A stretch of 64,000 bases of DNA from Acanthosoma haemorrhoidale (GCA_930367205.1 OV884011.1:113079139-113143138), one strand, 5' to 3'; positions 24,475-36,640 are shown, numbered from the stretch's first letter. Notes: generated by a model not told the origin, from the letters alone. Program-made: numbers and translations.

Positions 24475-24665
24475 ATGTCTGGTGTTTACCACGTCTGACT
24501 CCTAATTAAAAATGTACGGGTTCGACTACCGTTTCATCTGAGACAGGTAATTTGATTCGGAATCGAGTGAAGAAAACCGAAATCACTGTTGCATTGGTCA
24601 GGCGATCCATTTAGTAGGCTTTTTCGGCTGTGAATTGTCGTGAGGGTTGGGCTATTTAGTATTTT
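24475..24665 (+). repeat. Candidate tRNA-derived SINE
   Basis: GGGTTCGACTACC at 24,518-24,530 is a good pol III B box. Upstream TCTGGTGTTTACCACGTCTGA parallels GTGGTGGTTTTAGCATGTCT at 50,743, where a B-box-like GTTCAGCTCC also follows, so the two loci look like members of one SINE family. There is no clear A tail. Confidence 0.45.
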
Positions 24666-25719
24666 GTATAGGAGTGTGGGGGAGGGAACGTTAACTGTTC
24701 TGATTTAATTGTAATGTTTATTTAATGTAAAAGTAAACAGCATATTTGTGTTGTAAAACAAAATGAATAATGCCGATTTAAAGTACATTTATTAATCAGA
24801 CTTATTTAACAGTAAATATTTGTATTAATGGGTATTAAAAAATATATAAGTAAGAAATGTGTAGGTCTATCTACAACTCTTTTTTTTATTAGTGTAAAGC
24901 AACAAAGCGACCAATTGTTTGCGACAGACAACCAACAAAAACAATACACACTGTAGCGTTTTAGTTAGTTGAATAGTATATTTCGTTGTATTTTTTTTTT
25001 TTTTTTTATTTCAAAACAACAAAAAAAATATATAATGTACAAAATAAATAATAAAATAATTGAGATACAATTTTCTACTCTTCCTGCATTTACATGCATT
25101 TGGAGGAGTTCATGATTTTATAATAATTTTGTCGTGGTTAAAATGTCATAGTTTCATGTTCAATACTAGGTGATGAGGTTCACCAATGTTTCGTTGTAAT
25201 AATTTCAAATGATTTCTTTGAAGGCTAGTATTTTTAGGTTTTCGAGAGCTACAAGTAGGCTTTACATTAACATTAAATATAATTTTATTTTATATAAAAA
25301 GAAATTTTATCTCAATGACAGGGCATTTACTAACACAGTGGTTAGCGCACAAATGTTCCATTCCAAGCTCTCCTTTCAACGTTTTCAGTGAAAGATGAGT
25401 CTGGACAAAGTTCAATCAGTCTCATAATAGGTAATGAGTACCGAATTCAGTAAAAAAAGTAGGGAATCTATAGAATCTCATTCAGGTTATATTTAAAATC
25501 TTTGAAACATGCCTTATTGCTTGGTGTAGTTTTTTTGGAATATGTGTATCCATAAGTGTTTAAGATTAAGGGATTAACAGCACACCAAACTTGAACTGTT
25601 ATAACAGATAACCACAACTTTCTATGAAATGCATAGTTCACATTTAAATAAAATTTTGTACAATAATATTCATTTTTATAGCCTGAAAAATCATGACAAT
25701 ACAATTATATACAATTATA
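24666..25719. other. Non-coding with long T-run
   Basis: A T-run of about 19 bases near 24,991-25,009 could be the A tail of a minus-strand retroposon lying at 25,010 upwards, but no recognisable body follows. The 60- and 78-codon frames here have no features. Confidence 0.4.
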
Positions 25720-25870
25720 ACAACGTCGTCATAAGCATGCTGTTTTATAACTGGAGAGAAAGGGTTTAGATTCCTGACTCCTCCAAGGATTTTTTCTTTA
25801 GAGAATAGGTCTGTTCGGGATCTACATAACCTCGTGAGAATAAGAGATTAACTACTTCAATAAAGAAGTA
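25720..25870 (+). repeat. Candidate tRNA-derived SINE
   Basis: GGGTTTAGATTCCTG (25,762-25,776) is a B-box-like block followed by CCAAGGATTTTTT, as at 23,110 and (minus) 42,391. A degenerate A box may lie near CATAAGCATGCTG. The end is undefined. Confidence 0.4.
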
Positions 25871-25929
25871 ACAAATTCACTGTATAACAACGAAATTAAT
25901 GTCGAGAGGGGAATCTTACCACGGCGATA

Positions 25930-25962
25930 ACCAATCCTATCTCTTCATGAGATAGGATTGGT
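25930..25962. repeat. Perfect 14-bp hairpin
   Basis: ACCAATCCTATCTC (25,930-25,943) pairs exactly with 25,949-25,962 across a TTCAT loop. The stem is too short for a canonical pre-miRNA, and no extension is seen beyond it. Confidence 0.6.
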
Positions 25963-27054
25963 ATTTTTATATAGGATATAAATCAAATAATAATAATAAC
26001 GAACAATATTTAAATAAAATTGTCTAACAACAATAATATCAAGCGAATAATAGAAAATTCAAAAATACGACCGAAAAAAAATGGCGTCAAATGGGGTGAC
26101 TATTGTCAATGGGGTTAGATTGCCAGGATAATTTCCTGACGAAGTGTGTTGTCTGTGAAGAAGAGAAAAACAAAGTTTCTTGACAATTCCCACCCCATCG
26201 AAATAGTGAAATCAAACTTTTCAAAATTAGGACATTACAAAATCTCATAAAATAAATAAACAAATGATATTAAATTCATCTTAGGTAACTTAATGAAACA
26301 GAGGAACAATAGGAGCTTGCAAAATGAATGATGCACTAATTTTTGTAATGGTTGGTTCTCAAACGGCAGTGAAATTCAAATGCTTGTACCTGCAATGTAC
26401 TTGCTATCTGTATAATTGCTATAATAAAATTAGATTGAATTACCTTTTACGTACTTATCTGTTAATAAATTCGTGGATTTGTTTTCAATTACATATTTCG
26501 GTGAAGAAAAATAAATCAAATATGACTGCCAATATGAGCTGTAAATAAAAGTTAACACGGGTGGTCTTTCGTTTTGTACAAAATACTTGCAAGCTGTTAG
26601 AGTATATAAAAAAAAAAAAATTATTTCAACACCACCATGCCGCCATACCAAACATATTCCCAGACGGGCCAATAAACCCTTTCGATTAGATTCCAATAGA
26701 CAAAGGGTCGAGATTTCTCAACAACATCAAATTATTGCTATGAAACAACAATATCATCTAATGGCAGAAAAATATGTTGCACAACAAGTCAAAAGATCAC
26801 GTTGGCTGAGTAACATTCTTGCACATGGATGTACATAACTAGAAATGGCACAAAAATAGTGACGCAACAGTGGAACAGTGAGTGGTTAAGCAGGCTTCTT
26901 TCAGCTTGTCTGATTATAGCTGTTAGCTAAGAGTCATCAACCACACATTCTATAAAGTTAGTTAAAATCACTGCAAATAAACATAAGAAAACCTTTGCGT
27001 TAATTTATAAAGAGATTAAAAAACTGTAATAAATATATGTAATTGCAATAACAC
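25963..27054. other. Mostly non-coding; one unrecognised frame
   Basis: The only notable item is the plus-strand frame 26,587-26,838 (83 codons). Its second half is Gln/Arg/Lys-rich and helix-prone (SRQ..HQIIAMKQQYHLMAEKY-like) and sits after an A-run. It might be the end of a retro-inserted or DNA-binding protein relic, but no family can be named. Confidence 0.3.
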
Positions 27055-27465
27055 ATTTTATTAATTATATCCTATAAAAATGAATGATAACATTTCCATT
27101 TTAACGTAATTATGTTACAATTAAGGGAGTGCAAACGTTATCATTAAAGGATCAGTTGGTTGCACTCAATTAGTATTCATATAAAGGTAGGGTAAGTCAA
27201 TTAATGCATAGACATATTGTTCCCTAATCCCTTATGTGCAAATAAATAAACAGAATAAATAAAAATTTGACTAACAGTAAACTGAAACAGTTTATTTCTA
27301 ACATTGAAAGAAATAACGGCAGTTCTTTGTGCGAGTATTCCGACTTGGAGCCATCTAGAAAAGTGATTTTGTGTAACTAATGAGACTAAAATTATTAAAA
27401 AGGATTAATTTATAATTTTGTTATTACTATTAATTTTATTAATTATATCCTATAAAAATGAATGA
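27055..27465 (+). repeat. 33-bp perfect direct repeat around a 345-bp spacer
   Basis: Positions 27,055-27,087 and 27,433-27,465 are identical (ATTATATCCTATAAAAATGA core). The spacer has no coding content and no matching ends, so a local duplication is more likely than terminal repeats of an element. Confidence 0.75.
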
Positions 27466-28033
27466 CAGAGAAGACTCCCTCCCTAATAAAGAACTTAAAC
27501 TTAAATGATTCCGAGTGCAATTCGAATATCAGAGCGTAAAGTCCCCCGCTAAGTGGGATAGAGGACTGGATGAACACTGGAAGAACTCTCCGTGCCATGA
27601 TCATTGCTGATAGTAAGTTTTTCAGAATACTTCCCGAAACAAGTACATCTTTAAATCTTGTGTCAATAATTAAGAGCCTCGAAATAATTTAAATCAAGGG
27701 CAGTAGGCTTAGTACTTCTTTAATACTTCCTAGTACTTCTTTCTCACCTCGAGAGGAAGCACAGAAATGCTTCCAACGAGTATAAAGTGTACGCGAAAGT
27801 CAATCCCCTACCCGATCATAATTTCAAAATGAGAGATTTTTAAAGCAAATGAATTTCAATTTGAATAAAGTTTTGAAAAAGGCATTCCACACCCCATATC
27901 CTTCTCATACATCCTTCAAATAGGGGTCTCCCCTTAGTGAAAGGCACTTTCCAGCCAAAAATAATTTTCCTTATTTTTCCCACATTCCTATTTTTTATAA
28001 GTTTGAAAGCTTAGAAAAAAAAAAAAAAAAAAA
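27466..28033. other. Non-coding, nothing recognised
   Basis: No gene signal. An A-run at 28,014-28,033 precedes the next feature. Confidence 0.5.
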
Positions 28034-28110
28034 TTGAATAAAGCAAAAATTCCCTCATCATTAATCTTATAAGAGAGCTAAGAAAAAAAAAAAAAAATAA
28101 AATAAAATAA
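28034..28110 (+). mobile_element. Truncated retroposon tail
   Basis: TCCCTCATCATTAATCTTAT then AAGAGAGCTAAG followed by an A-run and AAATA units. This is the same 3' terminus as the insert at 13,238-13,318 and the three minus-strand copies at 34.5-34.9 kb. Only the last 50 or so bases of the parent element remain. Confidence 0.7.
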
Positions 28111-28885
28111 GATAAGCTTTGTTTCAATTTATATTTTTTAACTTCTGCTCTTCCACATGCAGTTAAAAAAAACTTGGAACTAAGTTGGGATAACCTGTTT
28201 TAGTTAAAATGAAAAAGTAAAGTTAAATGTTTCGTTTGTTCTTATGTTTTATTATGTAGTTGTTATGATATCTTATTATTTAATATAAAATAAAATTATG
28301 ATAATGTGTTCGTTTATTATTTTATTCCTTACAGCATCATTGTTAAAGTAGTATGCAAATTTTTATATTTATGGTGAAGCCTCATCATTGAGGTTGTGGA
28401 TTTATTTTAGAACTAAAAATACAGCTTATAAATTACCACAGGTGAAGAGTAAACGGGGGAAAAACGGAATTTTGAAAAAATCGTAAACTATCAAAACATT
28501 ATGACTTACAATGACTCTGTGTGTTTTTTTCTCTACTTTTTAATCTTTGAATATTATTTTCTGATTGTTGTTGTTAAATAGTAAATTGGTTAAAAAAATC
28601 TTTTTCTCTCACAAATTTTAATTATAATTTATTGTTTTTATATAAATGATTTATATAATTGTTAAATTTATGAAATTAACCAAAAAATGTTTAATTATTA
28701 TTAAGTTGTTATTATTATTGTTATTTTTACCGAACTATTAGTTTGCTTGTAAAATATGCTGAAGGCGGATACATTCTAAAACTTATAAAAGGATGAATTT
28801 TATCGTAGAACCCTGTAGTTAAAGACACTTTATTTAAAGGCATTAAACATCAAATAACAAATATAATTAGCTGTAGTTTCCCAAT
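28111..28885. other. Non-coding, very AT-rich
   Basis: No gene or repeat recognised. Confidence 0.5.
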
Positions 28886-28916
28886 TAACAACTAACAATT
28901 AAATTGTTAGTTGTTA
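28886..28916. repeat. 31-bp perfect palindrome
   Basis: TAACAACTAACAATT (28,886-28,900) is followed by one base and then its exact reverse complement (28,902-28,916). The composition is simple, so this could be replication slippage or a cruciform-prone site. No element ends are seen. Confidence 0.75.
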
Positions 28917-29324
28917 GGTGGAGGTTCAACTAACTAATTTAGTTTTAGTTGTTTGTTTTTAATAGGAATCGACTTAATTTAATCGGAATTGATTTTTGTC
29001 CAACACTGTATGTAGCATATTAAATTGTTGGCTGGTGATATCGAAAAAACAATCTTGAAAGCCTGAGCAATATTTGGAGTCAGACGTGCGTGGAGAAGAA
29101 GTGGACTGAACCATTGCCCTTTCGGAACTTGACACACTGGTACGACTTCTAACACAAGGCCGTCACCAACAGGTTGATAAAGAAGAAAAAAATGTTTTTC
29201 GGGCCAGTGCTAGGCTTCAAGAACAATGTTTCTATGGGTTTAGGGTGCGTAATCATAAAAAAACAAAAAAAACAGATATTTCATCTACACAATTTAATCG
29301 AAAGTAATTTAATTAGTTTTGAAT
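28917..29324. other. Non-coding, nothing recognised
   Basis: No gene signal. Confidence 0.5.
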
Positions 29325-29410
29325 ATATCAAATGGTGCAGAGGTAATTGCTTTACGGTATGAAATAGCTGGGTTTGATTCGAATCGAACGAGGTATTTTT
29401 AAATTCATTC
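29325..29410 (+). repeat. tRNA-derived SINE head
   Basis: TGGTGCAGAGGT (29,333-29,344) is a near-consensus pol III A box, and GGTTTGATTCG (29,370-29,380) is a B box at close to tRNA-like spacing. The cloverleaf acceptor stem is absent, so this is not a functional tRNA gene. The SINE tail is not defined. Confidence 0.5.
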
Positions 29411-31729
29411 TGTAAATTGGAAATAGGCGTGTCCCCATAAGATGCGCATAATACAACTGGTTAACAAGGTTTTCCGAATCAATGAGCCAACAAAATTTAG
29501 TTATTCAGTAAACAAAGTCAATAAAATCGCGTCCCCAACTTTCTCGCAATCGTTTTTTGAGATTCAATTTCGCAAGAAAGATCTATTCTATGTCACAATG
29601 AAGCTAATAATAAGAATACCCACTAAAAAGAGACACAAATGTCAATTAGTAATGAATTATTTGCTAATTGAAACCCAATTTTCATCTGATCCTGAAGATT
29701 ATCTGACCAAGCTAAAGTCACGACGAATTCCATAAATTTAAATTCGTTACTCGAATAATTTTCAAATAATAAATATTTGAATAAAATAAGAAGCAGAGAT
29801 GACTATATCCCAATGAATGCCTTTTGACTAGTTTTAATGAAAATGAAAACTACTTCATTAAAATTAGGATATGGATATGGAAATTTTTAGGTGTAGCAGA
29901 TGTTAGAGGTTGTTGATATATTTTATAATATTACTGCAGATTATACCAATGGTTCATCAATGTATCTTTTGTTATTACAATAAGTTTAAAGAATTGTGTG
30001 GTAAATGATAAGTTTTTCGGAATGACCTAATTGGAATTATCAGAAGAAAAAAAAATACCAGCCAATGGAAAAAAAAAAAAGGAGATAATTAGGAAATGAC
30101 CAGTGAATACTGGGGAAATTTTGGCTACTACACAATAAGATCTGAAAAAAAAGTAAGGCATTATATCAGAATGAGGCAATAGACTCCTTTTTACGCATTT
30201 TTGGCTTGTACTTTGACATTATGCAAATTCTTCTGAAATGTTTTATTGTGTTTCTAAGCGAAACCTTTTTTGTAAAAATAATTATGAAAGCCTCTCATAT
30301 ACAATAACTTATCGAAGATATTTATTGGTAATCTGTACAATAAGCATAAATTTATTATTTATGAAGTGCTTACAAACGTTTTCACTTTTGTGACAGATCA
30401 ATGTCAATACTAGCCATCATTCACACATTTCAAAATAAATTTCCAAACTTCGAATCGAATCGGTTAATCTTCGGTGAAGGAGGTCATTGACCATTGTTGC
30501 CATCGCAAATTTGATATATTGCGACAATGTGGAAATTTTTACTGCCATTATGACAACGTCACGGCAATGAGTATTATATCTGGGTAATTTCACGAACATT
30601 TTGAATTTTACGTCTTTAGGACATTGGGTAGTGTACTTGCCTATAAATATATACTATGATGAAGAAATGAGGCAATTTCTCATAAATGTATCATAGTAAG
30701 TAAGAGATGATTTTGAAACCCCACTGAGGTTTTCTCACAAAGGTTTCTTGTGACAATTAATAATAATAAGTTTACGACACAAAATGTTTTACCGGCCCCC
30801 CCCCCGCTTTTACCTCACTTCCTTGCTCGTTTTTCGAATTGGAATATTTGCTTGAAATCTGAACTTGCGAATTTCTACAAACACCACACAGAATTGGTGA
30901 AAGCTTAGCGAAGTTTAATTTCATAGGTTCAGTACAATCTCACTCCCCTTGAATGTTTTGCAGACTGAGCAGTAATTTTTACTTAAAAATGTTTCTGGTT
31001 TCATTATACTTTAGAAAATATCAAAAATTGATATTTGAAATCTCTTTGACACAAGGCCTTTTATACATTTTAAACATCATAACTTTAGTACTCCAAGATT
31101 TAAAATCCCTATTTCTGTGGATAAGCTATTTTGACATTTTCCGCGATAATTACAGCAAATGAGGGAATTTTACCCTCTGCACTTCAAACAGGATAGATAT
31201 TATAATAAGTTCACTCTACTCATGTCACTGATTACGCTTGAAGAAAAGTTTTGTCTTAACATTTAACATTTTTATTAACAGATTATGGTTTTCCATTGAT
31301 AAGTAGTCTTTGTATCTGAGAAGTACTTTAGTAGTATTGTACCTGTAAATCTCCATGTTACTGTTGCATAACATTACGTAACCAAATTATTTTTGTAACT
31401 TTATCTGCAACGGAGATCAAGTAAAGAGGCCAATTTACACTAATCTATGGTAATGTCTTGAAAGGCTTTTCCACAAAAAATAACGTAATATCTTTTAGCA
31501 AGTGGAAGCCATCTGCATATTTCAAGTCTAGATCAATACGTTGTACATAACTTCTTTTGACCTAGTACTACTAAAATATTATTACGATAACGAATGTAAA
31601 TACGAATTTAATTATTAGCATTTGTGCTCAAAAGTGACCAAAGCAGAACGATTTCTTTGTATTTTTCAGCACTTCATTTTCAAACTATATTCTTTATCCT
31701 GTTAATTACCAATTATTTTTACCTGGCTA
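29411..31729. other. Non-coding stretch
   Basis: Frames at 29,442-29,735 (97 codons), 30,417-30,599 (minus) and 30,953-31,162 are open but carry no motif and have A/T-biased codons, so they are probably chance. A C-run lies at about 30,797-30,805. Confidence 0.45.
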
Positions 31730-32860
31730 ACCCTCAAAGCGACATCGAAATACTAACATTACCTGACACTCCTCTTCCACTGTCGATTCCTCCAAAAGCT
31801 TTCATTTCTTCAGAAGTCCTAAATTGAATAAAAGGGCCGCCGAAAGGAAAATCACCTGATTGTTATTTGAGTTTTCTTCTCAATTACTTCATTAATTGGC
31901 TCGAAAAGCTCTTAGGTTCTCTTTATAAATCTGTCTTACTCACAACACACTTTCCTATTCAATGAAAATTTCCCCATATAAGAATGAATTTAAAACCTAG
32001 TAAATCTTCATACTTATCTTTTTTAAATCTTCCCTCCCTCTTTTTCAACAACAAAATTTAAGGGCTATCATTCACTTCACTCAATCATCCCCATGATATT
32101 TGACCTAAAACAGGCTTTTCACAGAGCCTGGCTTGCACGACTTCTTTTCAAAATACGGTAACCGCTATTACATAAATACTTGGTCAACCAATTCCTTTCA
32201 GTAAGTGAAAATTCAGTTACCTCCACATCAAGACTTGCCAAAAATGTGGTCCCTCAAGGCTCAATACTTCTAATTATCTTACACCTACGAAATACTCACT
32301 TCTACTCATACAATGACACCAGGGTACGCACACGTCACATTAGTACAAGCAAGATCAAGAAGCAACACAGGCTTTTCTGGCACTTAAAAATTACTTTACC
32401 CGACCCAACTTATAGTGTATGATTTGGAAAATTAAAATTAATATAGCTAAAAGCTTACACTCAACCTTCACCATTTATCATAGTCAATGTTCTCTCATAA
32501 ATTTTCACGATCAACCTTAGACACAAACTCACACCATTAAATACTTAGGACTCACACTTGACAAGAGACTGATTTGACAACCTCGCTTGACAATAAAGCG
32601 ACAAACACTTAATTGCCTGCTGAATTTATTAAATAACATACTGGGGCTACGCTGATAAATTCTCTTGTCCTAGAAACTTTGTACGCTCACACTTATTACA
32701 ACTTAGATGTTGGATTAGACATCTTAGAATGTAGCTTTGTCAATTTGGGGGAGGAATCACTAGATGCTCTCATCCTTCTTGTCAGGCGTGCCATTTACAG
32801 CACGTTCACTGATTGTGACGCTCGACACAGTTATGAATGATTAAACAAAAAAAAAATAGA
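31730..32860 (+). pseudogene. J1-type LINE reverse transcriptase relic
   Basis: Reading the plus strand with frame changes gives EVLN-IKGPPKGKSPD (RT entry, parallel to EVKYLLKNLPHRKSPG of copy B), TTHFP, FDLKQAFHRAWLARLLFKI (motif A region, cf. LDIAQAFHRVWHAGLLYKL), VPQGS (motif B) and YNDTRV where FADDTAV is expected. IKYLGLTLDKRLI and a decayed thumb follow at 32,530-32,720. Stops are frequent. The motif order matches copy B throughout, so it is a distant J1 relative or a closely related family. Confidence 0.75.
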
Positions 32861-33249
32861 TATTCAACAGAACATCTCAAAAATAAATTGTTTTCGCTAT
32901 CTTCTCTTTACCAGTTATGCTTAAATCACCCATAAAGGATCATTGACTGTGGACAGGATGAGGTGGATGGGATATCCTTGTTTGTTACAGTAAAATTTCA
33001 TGTATCGTTTTCTAATAGGGTCATGAACGTGGCTATGAAGGGAGTGCGAAACGTACAAGGGTGCGTTAGGCATGTGGCGTAATATAATGAATTCAGTATC
33101 CTGTAAACGTTGGGAGTTTGATTTGGTAGTGGAATCTCCAGATTTTAACTCCATAGGTATGTCAATATAAATTTTAAGATTTTGTGTTAGCCGACTTAAG
33201 TGGCAGTGTTGACCATCGACCAATCACGGTTTTTACGGTCTACCAAATC
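32861..33249. other. Non-coding or LINE 3' remnant
   Basis: A 100-codon minus-strand frame (32,921-33,223) shows no recognisable domain. It may include remnants of the preceding LINE. Confidence 0.35.
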
Positions 33250-33595
33250 GTTTTCTAAGTTTGTTTTTTTATTTATTTATTTAAATATTAGCCGAGTAGC
33301 CCAAAGTAACCCCTCACACGAAAATTGTGAATCAACGTTTGTATGTGAGAGTAGTACAATCATTTTTTATTTATTATATGTACTTGCTCGGTTAGGCGTC
33401 TATCGAAGTGAATCGTGATTGGATAACTCGCTTGCTAAATTTATTGGTAAGAAAGAACCGTGGTTGAATTTAAAAATAACGTCGCTGGTTATTATTTAAG
33501 AAAAATATATTTACATGGCCGGGATTTGAACCCAGGTACATGATCTCTGGCCAGTATTTCTTCCAACTGAGTCCACTTGCGAAGTGATGTTTGAT
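33250..33595 (-). mobile_element. tRNA-headed SINE, about 340 bp
   Basis: On the minus strand the head (33,585 down to 33,510) has an A-box-like TGGACTCAGTTGG and a perfect B box GGTTCAAATCCCGG. The body runs down to CGTGTGAGGGGTTAC and GGCTAATATTTAAATAAA, then an A-rich tail at about 33,255-33,275. The last 130 bp recur in the opposite orientation at 35,135-35,272, with their own AATAAA and a 14-base A-run. Two copies sharing the same 3' end and A tail support a real retroposon family. Confidence 0.7.
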
Positions 33596-34534
33596 GATTT
33601 ATGTTCATTAAAATTTGAACATGTTTCAAGTGCTGAAGGGACAGTTACCTAATAAAGGATTCTGAATCCACAATGAGATGTATGAGTAAGTATGATGTAG
33701 GGGCGGGCGCATAGGATCAGGGCAGGGCCTTGATTGATTGCCCGTTTATATCATTCTCATTTCAGGAGGGGAAATGAAGAGTTTGCATGGACAGGTTATT
33801 AGGTCCTTGAAGTAGGGTTGTTAACGCTGCTGTATCGTGAAGAGTACCTACACCGGAGCCTTGGATCTAGTAGATTAGTCATTTCATTTAATATTCTTAA
33901 GGCCTTGAGGTCTTGCCATCAATAATCATTTATCGCTATGTTAATTGAATGCTTTGCAACGTTTCTAAATATTTTCTATTTACCAACCTATTCCATTATT
34001 TATGCTTTCGCGTAGGTGAGCCTATTGTACGGCAGAATGAAGTGTAAAGACACTTGATGTTTAGACGCGTAACAGTTATTTTGGTGACCGGATTTGGTCG
34101 CTCAGCCGTGAAGAGGAGGAGAGGACTTGCTGACGATAGATCCCCGCATAAGGTCCGGCCTGAGATAACTTTCTCGCTGATGGAGCTACTCTTTACATAA
34201 GTGGAATTTTAGGGTAGGGGTGGCCGGGTGCTGGGTGGCTGCGACCTTGGAGCCCTTGAAATATCACTTTCTAACCGGTTCTCAGCCACGGCCCACATTG
34301 GCCACCAGGCGCCACGGCGATCCTCTTTGTAAGTCCCGGTGCCTGATTGATCGTCTCTCCGGGGTCTGTGGATCGGGGAGCTTTCTACCCTCTACTGTAG
34401 CAGTGACTGTTCTTATCTTTGCCTGCCTTCTGCATATGTCACAGCGCGGAGAGCCTCTTTCTTCCAGCCAAAATACCTCGTCGAGGTCAAGTATTGGAAA
34501 AAAAATCTGTGATTGAAGCTCCGTTGTGACAAGG
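33596..34534. other. Non-coding; GC-richer block
   Basis: Bases 34,080-34,500 are GC-richer, with open frames on both strands and no recognised domain. This may be the body of an unknown element, since it lies between the two inverted SINE copies and next to a retroposon landing site. Confidence 0.35.
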
Positions 34535-34956
34535 GAAGAGTAGTGCTTTTTTTTTTTTGGCTTCCCCCCCCCCTTAGCTCTCAAATTTTTAAGATTATGG
34601 ATAAGGGAAAAATAAGTTATTCAGCATAAGAGGAGTGCTTTTTTTTTTCTCTCTTAACTCTCTAATTATAAGATTAAGGATGAGGGAAAAATAAAACAAA
34701 ATTTGGGTTGAGCGGATCCTTGTACCAGGAGCACCTGCTTGAAGGTGGTGTAAGGGAATTAAGGAGTGTGGGAAGCCTCGGTAGAGGTTGATTGTTGCGG
34801 TACAGTGGTGAGAGTCCACTGGTGGCTGGTAAGAGTAGTGCTTTTTTTTTTTTTCCTTAGTTCTCAAATTTTTAAGATTATAGATAAGGGAAAAAATAAA
34901 GGGAATTTATTTGGGTGAGCGGATCCTTTTACTAGGAGTACCTGAAGAGTAGTGCT
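34535..34956 (-). mobile_element. Three stacked truncated retroposon tails at one site
   Basis: GAAGAGTAGTGCT occurs at 34,535-34,547 and 34,944-34,956. Related copies lie inside at 34,628-34,639 (AAGAGGAGTGCT) and 34,831-34,842 (AAGAGTAGTGCT). Between them lie three minus-strand inserts, at 34,548-34,627, 34,640-34,830 and 34,843-34,943. Each starts (on the plus strand) with a T-run and continues with the conserved tail (AGCTCTCTAATTATAAGATT or close variants). Inserts 2 and 3 also share GAGCGGATCCTT and AGGAG-ACCTG upstream of the tail. The pattern fits repeated target-primed insertion into, or unequal exchange within, the same target duplication. Confidence 0.8.
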
Positions 34957-35134
34957 ACTAAATATACTGAATCAGTCTGTACTCAAACAAAATTTTTAAC
35001 GAGAAGCCATTAATTAATATATGCTTATAACAACACTCAAACGTAATTTGAAAGGACCGTAACAATGATATAATTGCATTTTGAATTTTCATTGAAAGTA
35101 AAGATATCAAGACATCTATCACAAATGTAATATT

Positions 35135-35275
35135 AGTATGATAATAAAATAAATAGGTATGATTGTACTAAACTCACAAACAAATTTAGATTATAATTTT
35201 TGTGTGAGGGGTTACATTGGTCTATTCAGCTAATATTTGAAGGAATCAATAAAAAAAAAAAAAACTTAATCAATA
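35135..35275 (+). mobile_element. 5'-truncated copy of the 33.3-kb SINE
   Basis: GATTGTACTAAACTCACAAA, TTTGTGTGAGGGGTTACATT and TTCAGCTAATATTTGAAGGA, followed by AATAAA and a 14-base A-run, match the tail half of the minus-strand SINE at 33,250-33,390. The head half is missing or unrecognisable in 34,960-35,134. Confidence 0.7.
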
Positions 35276-36189
35276 ACATGAAGGGACAAAGGTCAAAGGT
35301 AGGCCGTATATCCTAGAGAACTAAAATAAATGTAGGATATTATCACTATATTACTACAAAATAGAAAATATACAGCCATATAATATATCAATGTAAAAAT
35401 TAATTAAAAATAAGTTGTACAAAACATAAATTCAACATCTGTAATGCATAAAACACACTAAGGCTGATCGGTTATAAAGATTAATATTAACAATAAACAA
35501 TACAAATATTCTTGTCGATTTTAAACTCATCATGACTGGGTATTAAATACTAAACAACTTCAGCGACTTATATATATTTGAAGAGTTATTTAAGAGATTA
35601 TATTATATTTCAAGAGTTTTTCATGACACAGAAACCTAAAATTATGGGGCTTGAGTGTTGGAAGGGAAGACAAATGGTGGATCATTTGAGGGGTAGGGTC
35701 CTAGAGGTTAGGTTGAACTTGATAGGATTGGTCAAAGGGAGAAAATCTATGGGATGTATATTGGAGGTAAGGTCAACGAGATTTCCTTTTCTGGAAGTGA
35801 ATGGATCCTCTAATGTGAAGGAGCATTTAATATGTATTTTGGTGAATTTTTTGTCAATGTGACTAGTTCAAGGAAGGAGCTAAGGAAATGCAGATGATAG
35901 TGACCATCCCATCTCGTAGTAACGGTGAGATATGCGACATACCCACCATATTGGTACCAATGCTAAAATATGTAGGCAATTCATGAAATGTTTCTTATAG
36001 TATTTTACATCAATTGGTTATTTCATTATTATGGAGCTCTCAATTTGAAGATAACCAGTGAAAAGAGAATTCGACGGTGTTGAAGACGGCAGCTGTAAAA
36101 AATTCTACTACTCGCACTCAAGGAACAAAGAAAAAGAAGAAGAATGATAAGGATTAAATTATATTCATAGCTACGGATTCCTTCTACCC
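35276..36189. other. Non-coding, unrecognised frame
   Basis: A 94-codon plus-strand frame (35,578-35,862) has an almost open minus-strand counterpart. Neither shows a family signature. Confidence 0.35.
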
Positions 36190-36640
36190 CGACCCATTGT
36201 GCGTCGTTCCAGGGTTTATATTTACAACCGGATTTTTATGGCTTGCTTATTGTTTATATGTCTTGTGATTAAACCTTTTTTGCCTATTTTGCCAAACAGA
36301 GCATGTTTACTATAGTGCATCTATGTGAGATGAATTCACCTAGATAATACAATCTAGCTATTTCGAACAAAACGCATTTTTCAATGTCATGGATTATGTT
36401 GGCAAAGTATACAATTCTGCTTGTGTCAGTTTTGTGGAGATTCTGCTTGGCTTGGTTCTATTCATTGCTGGGAACTCTTATTTGCATCAGGAGACTTCTC
36501 ATACCTGGTGTTATTGTCGATCTGCAGGCAGTTTGCAATTGCTCCAATGTTTCTAGTATAACTGTAAAATGTGTTGTAGTTCTAGCTGGAATAGATTTCT
36601 CTATTAGTATCTATGCTGAGTCGATCGTTTTTTTTATTTA
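36190..36640 (-). pseudogene. Possible LINE reverse transcriptase relic
   Basis: On the minus strand, FANIIHDIEKCVLFEIARLY followed by YLGEFISHRCTIV loosely follows the (F-x-NDI...I....LFADD-KLY...I...DC..LQ) stretch downstream of motif B in several LINE clades. The Asp pair itself is absent and stops interrupt the reading. The similarity is judged by eye only, so the call is weak. Confidence 0.3.

Noticed and set aside
24991..25391. Minus-strand retroposon inferred from a 19-base T-run
   Set aside because: No recognisable head, body or target duplication follows the T-run. Kept only as a note.
30953..31162. 69-codon plus-strand frame rich in Phe, Leu and Ile as a membrane peptide
   Set aside because: Typical of chance frames in T-rich DNA; no conserved start context or neighbours.
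33505..33595. Minus-strand tRNA gene
   Set aside because: The A and B boxes are good but there is no complementary acceptor stem and the sequence continues into a SINE body, so it is a SINE head.
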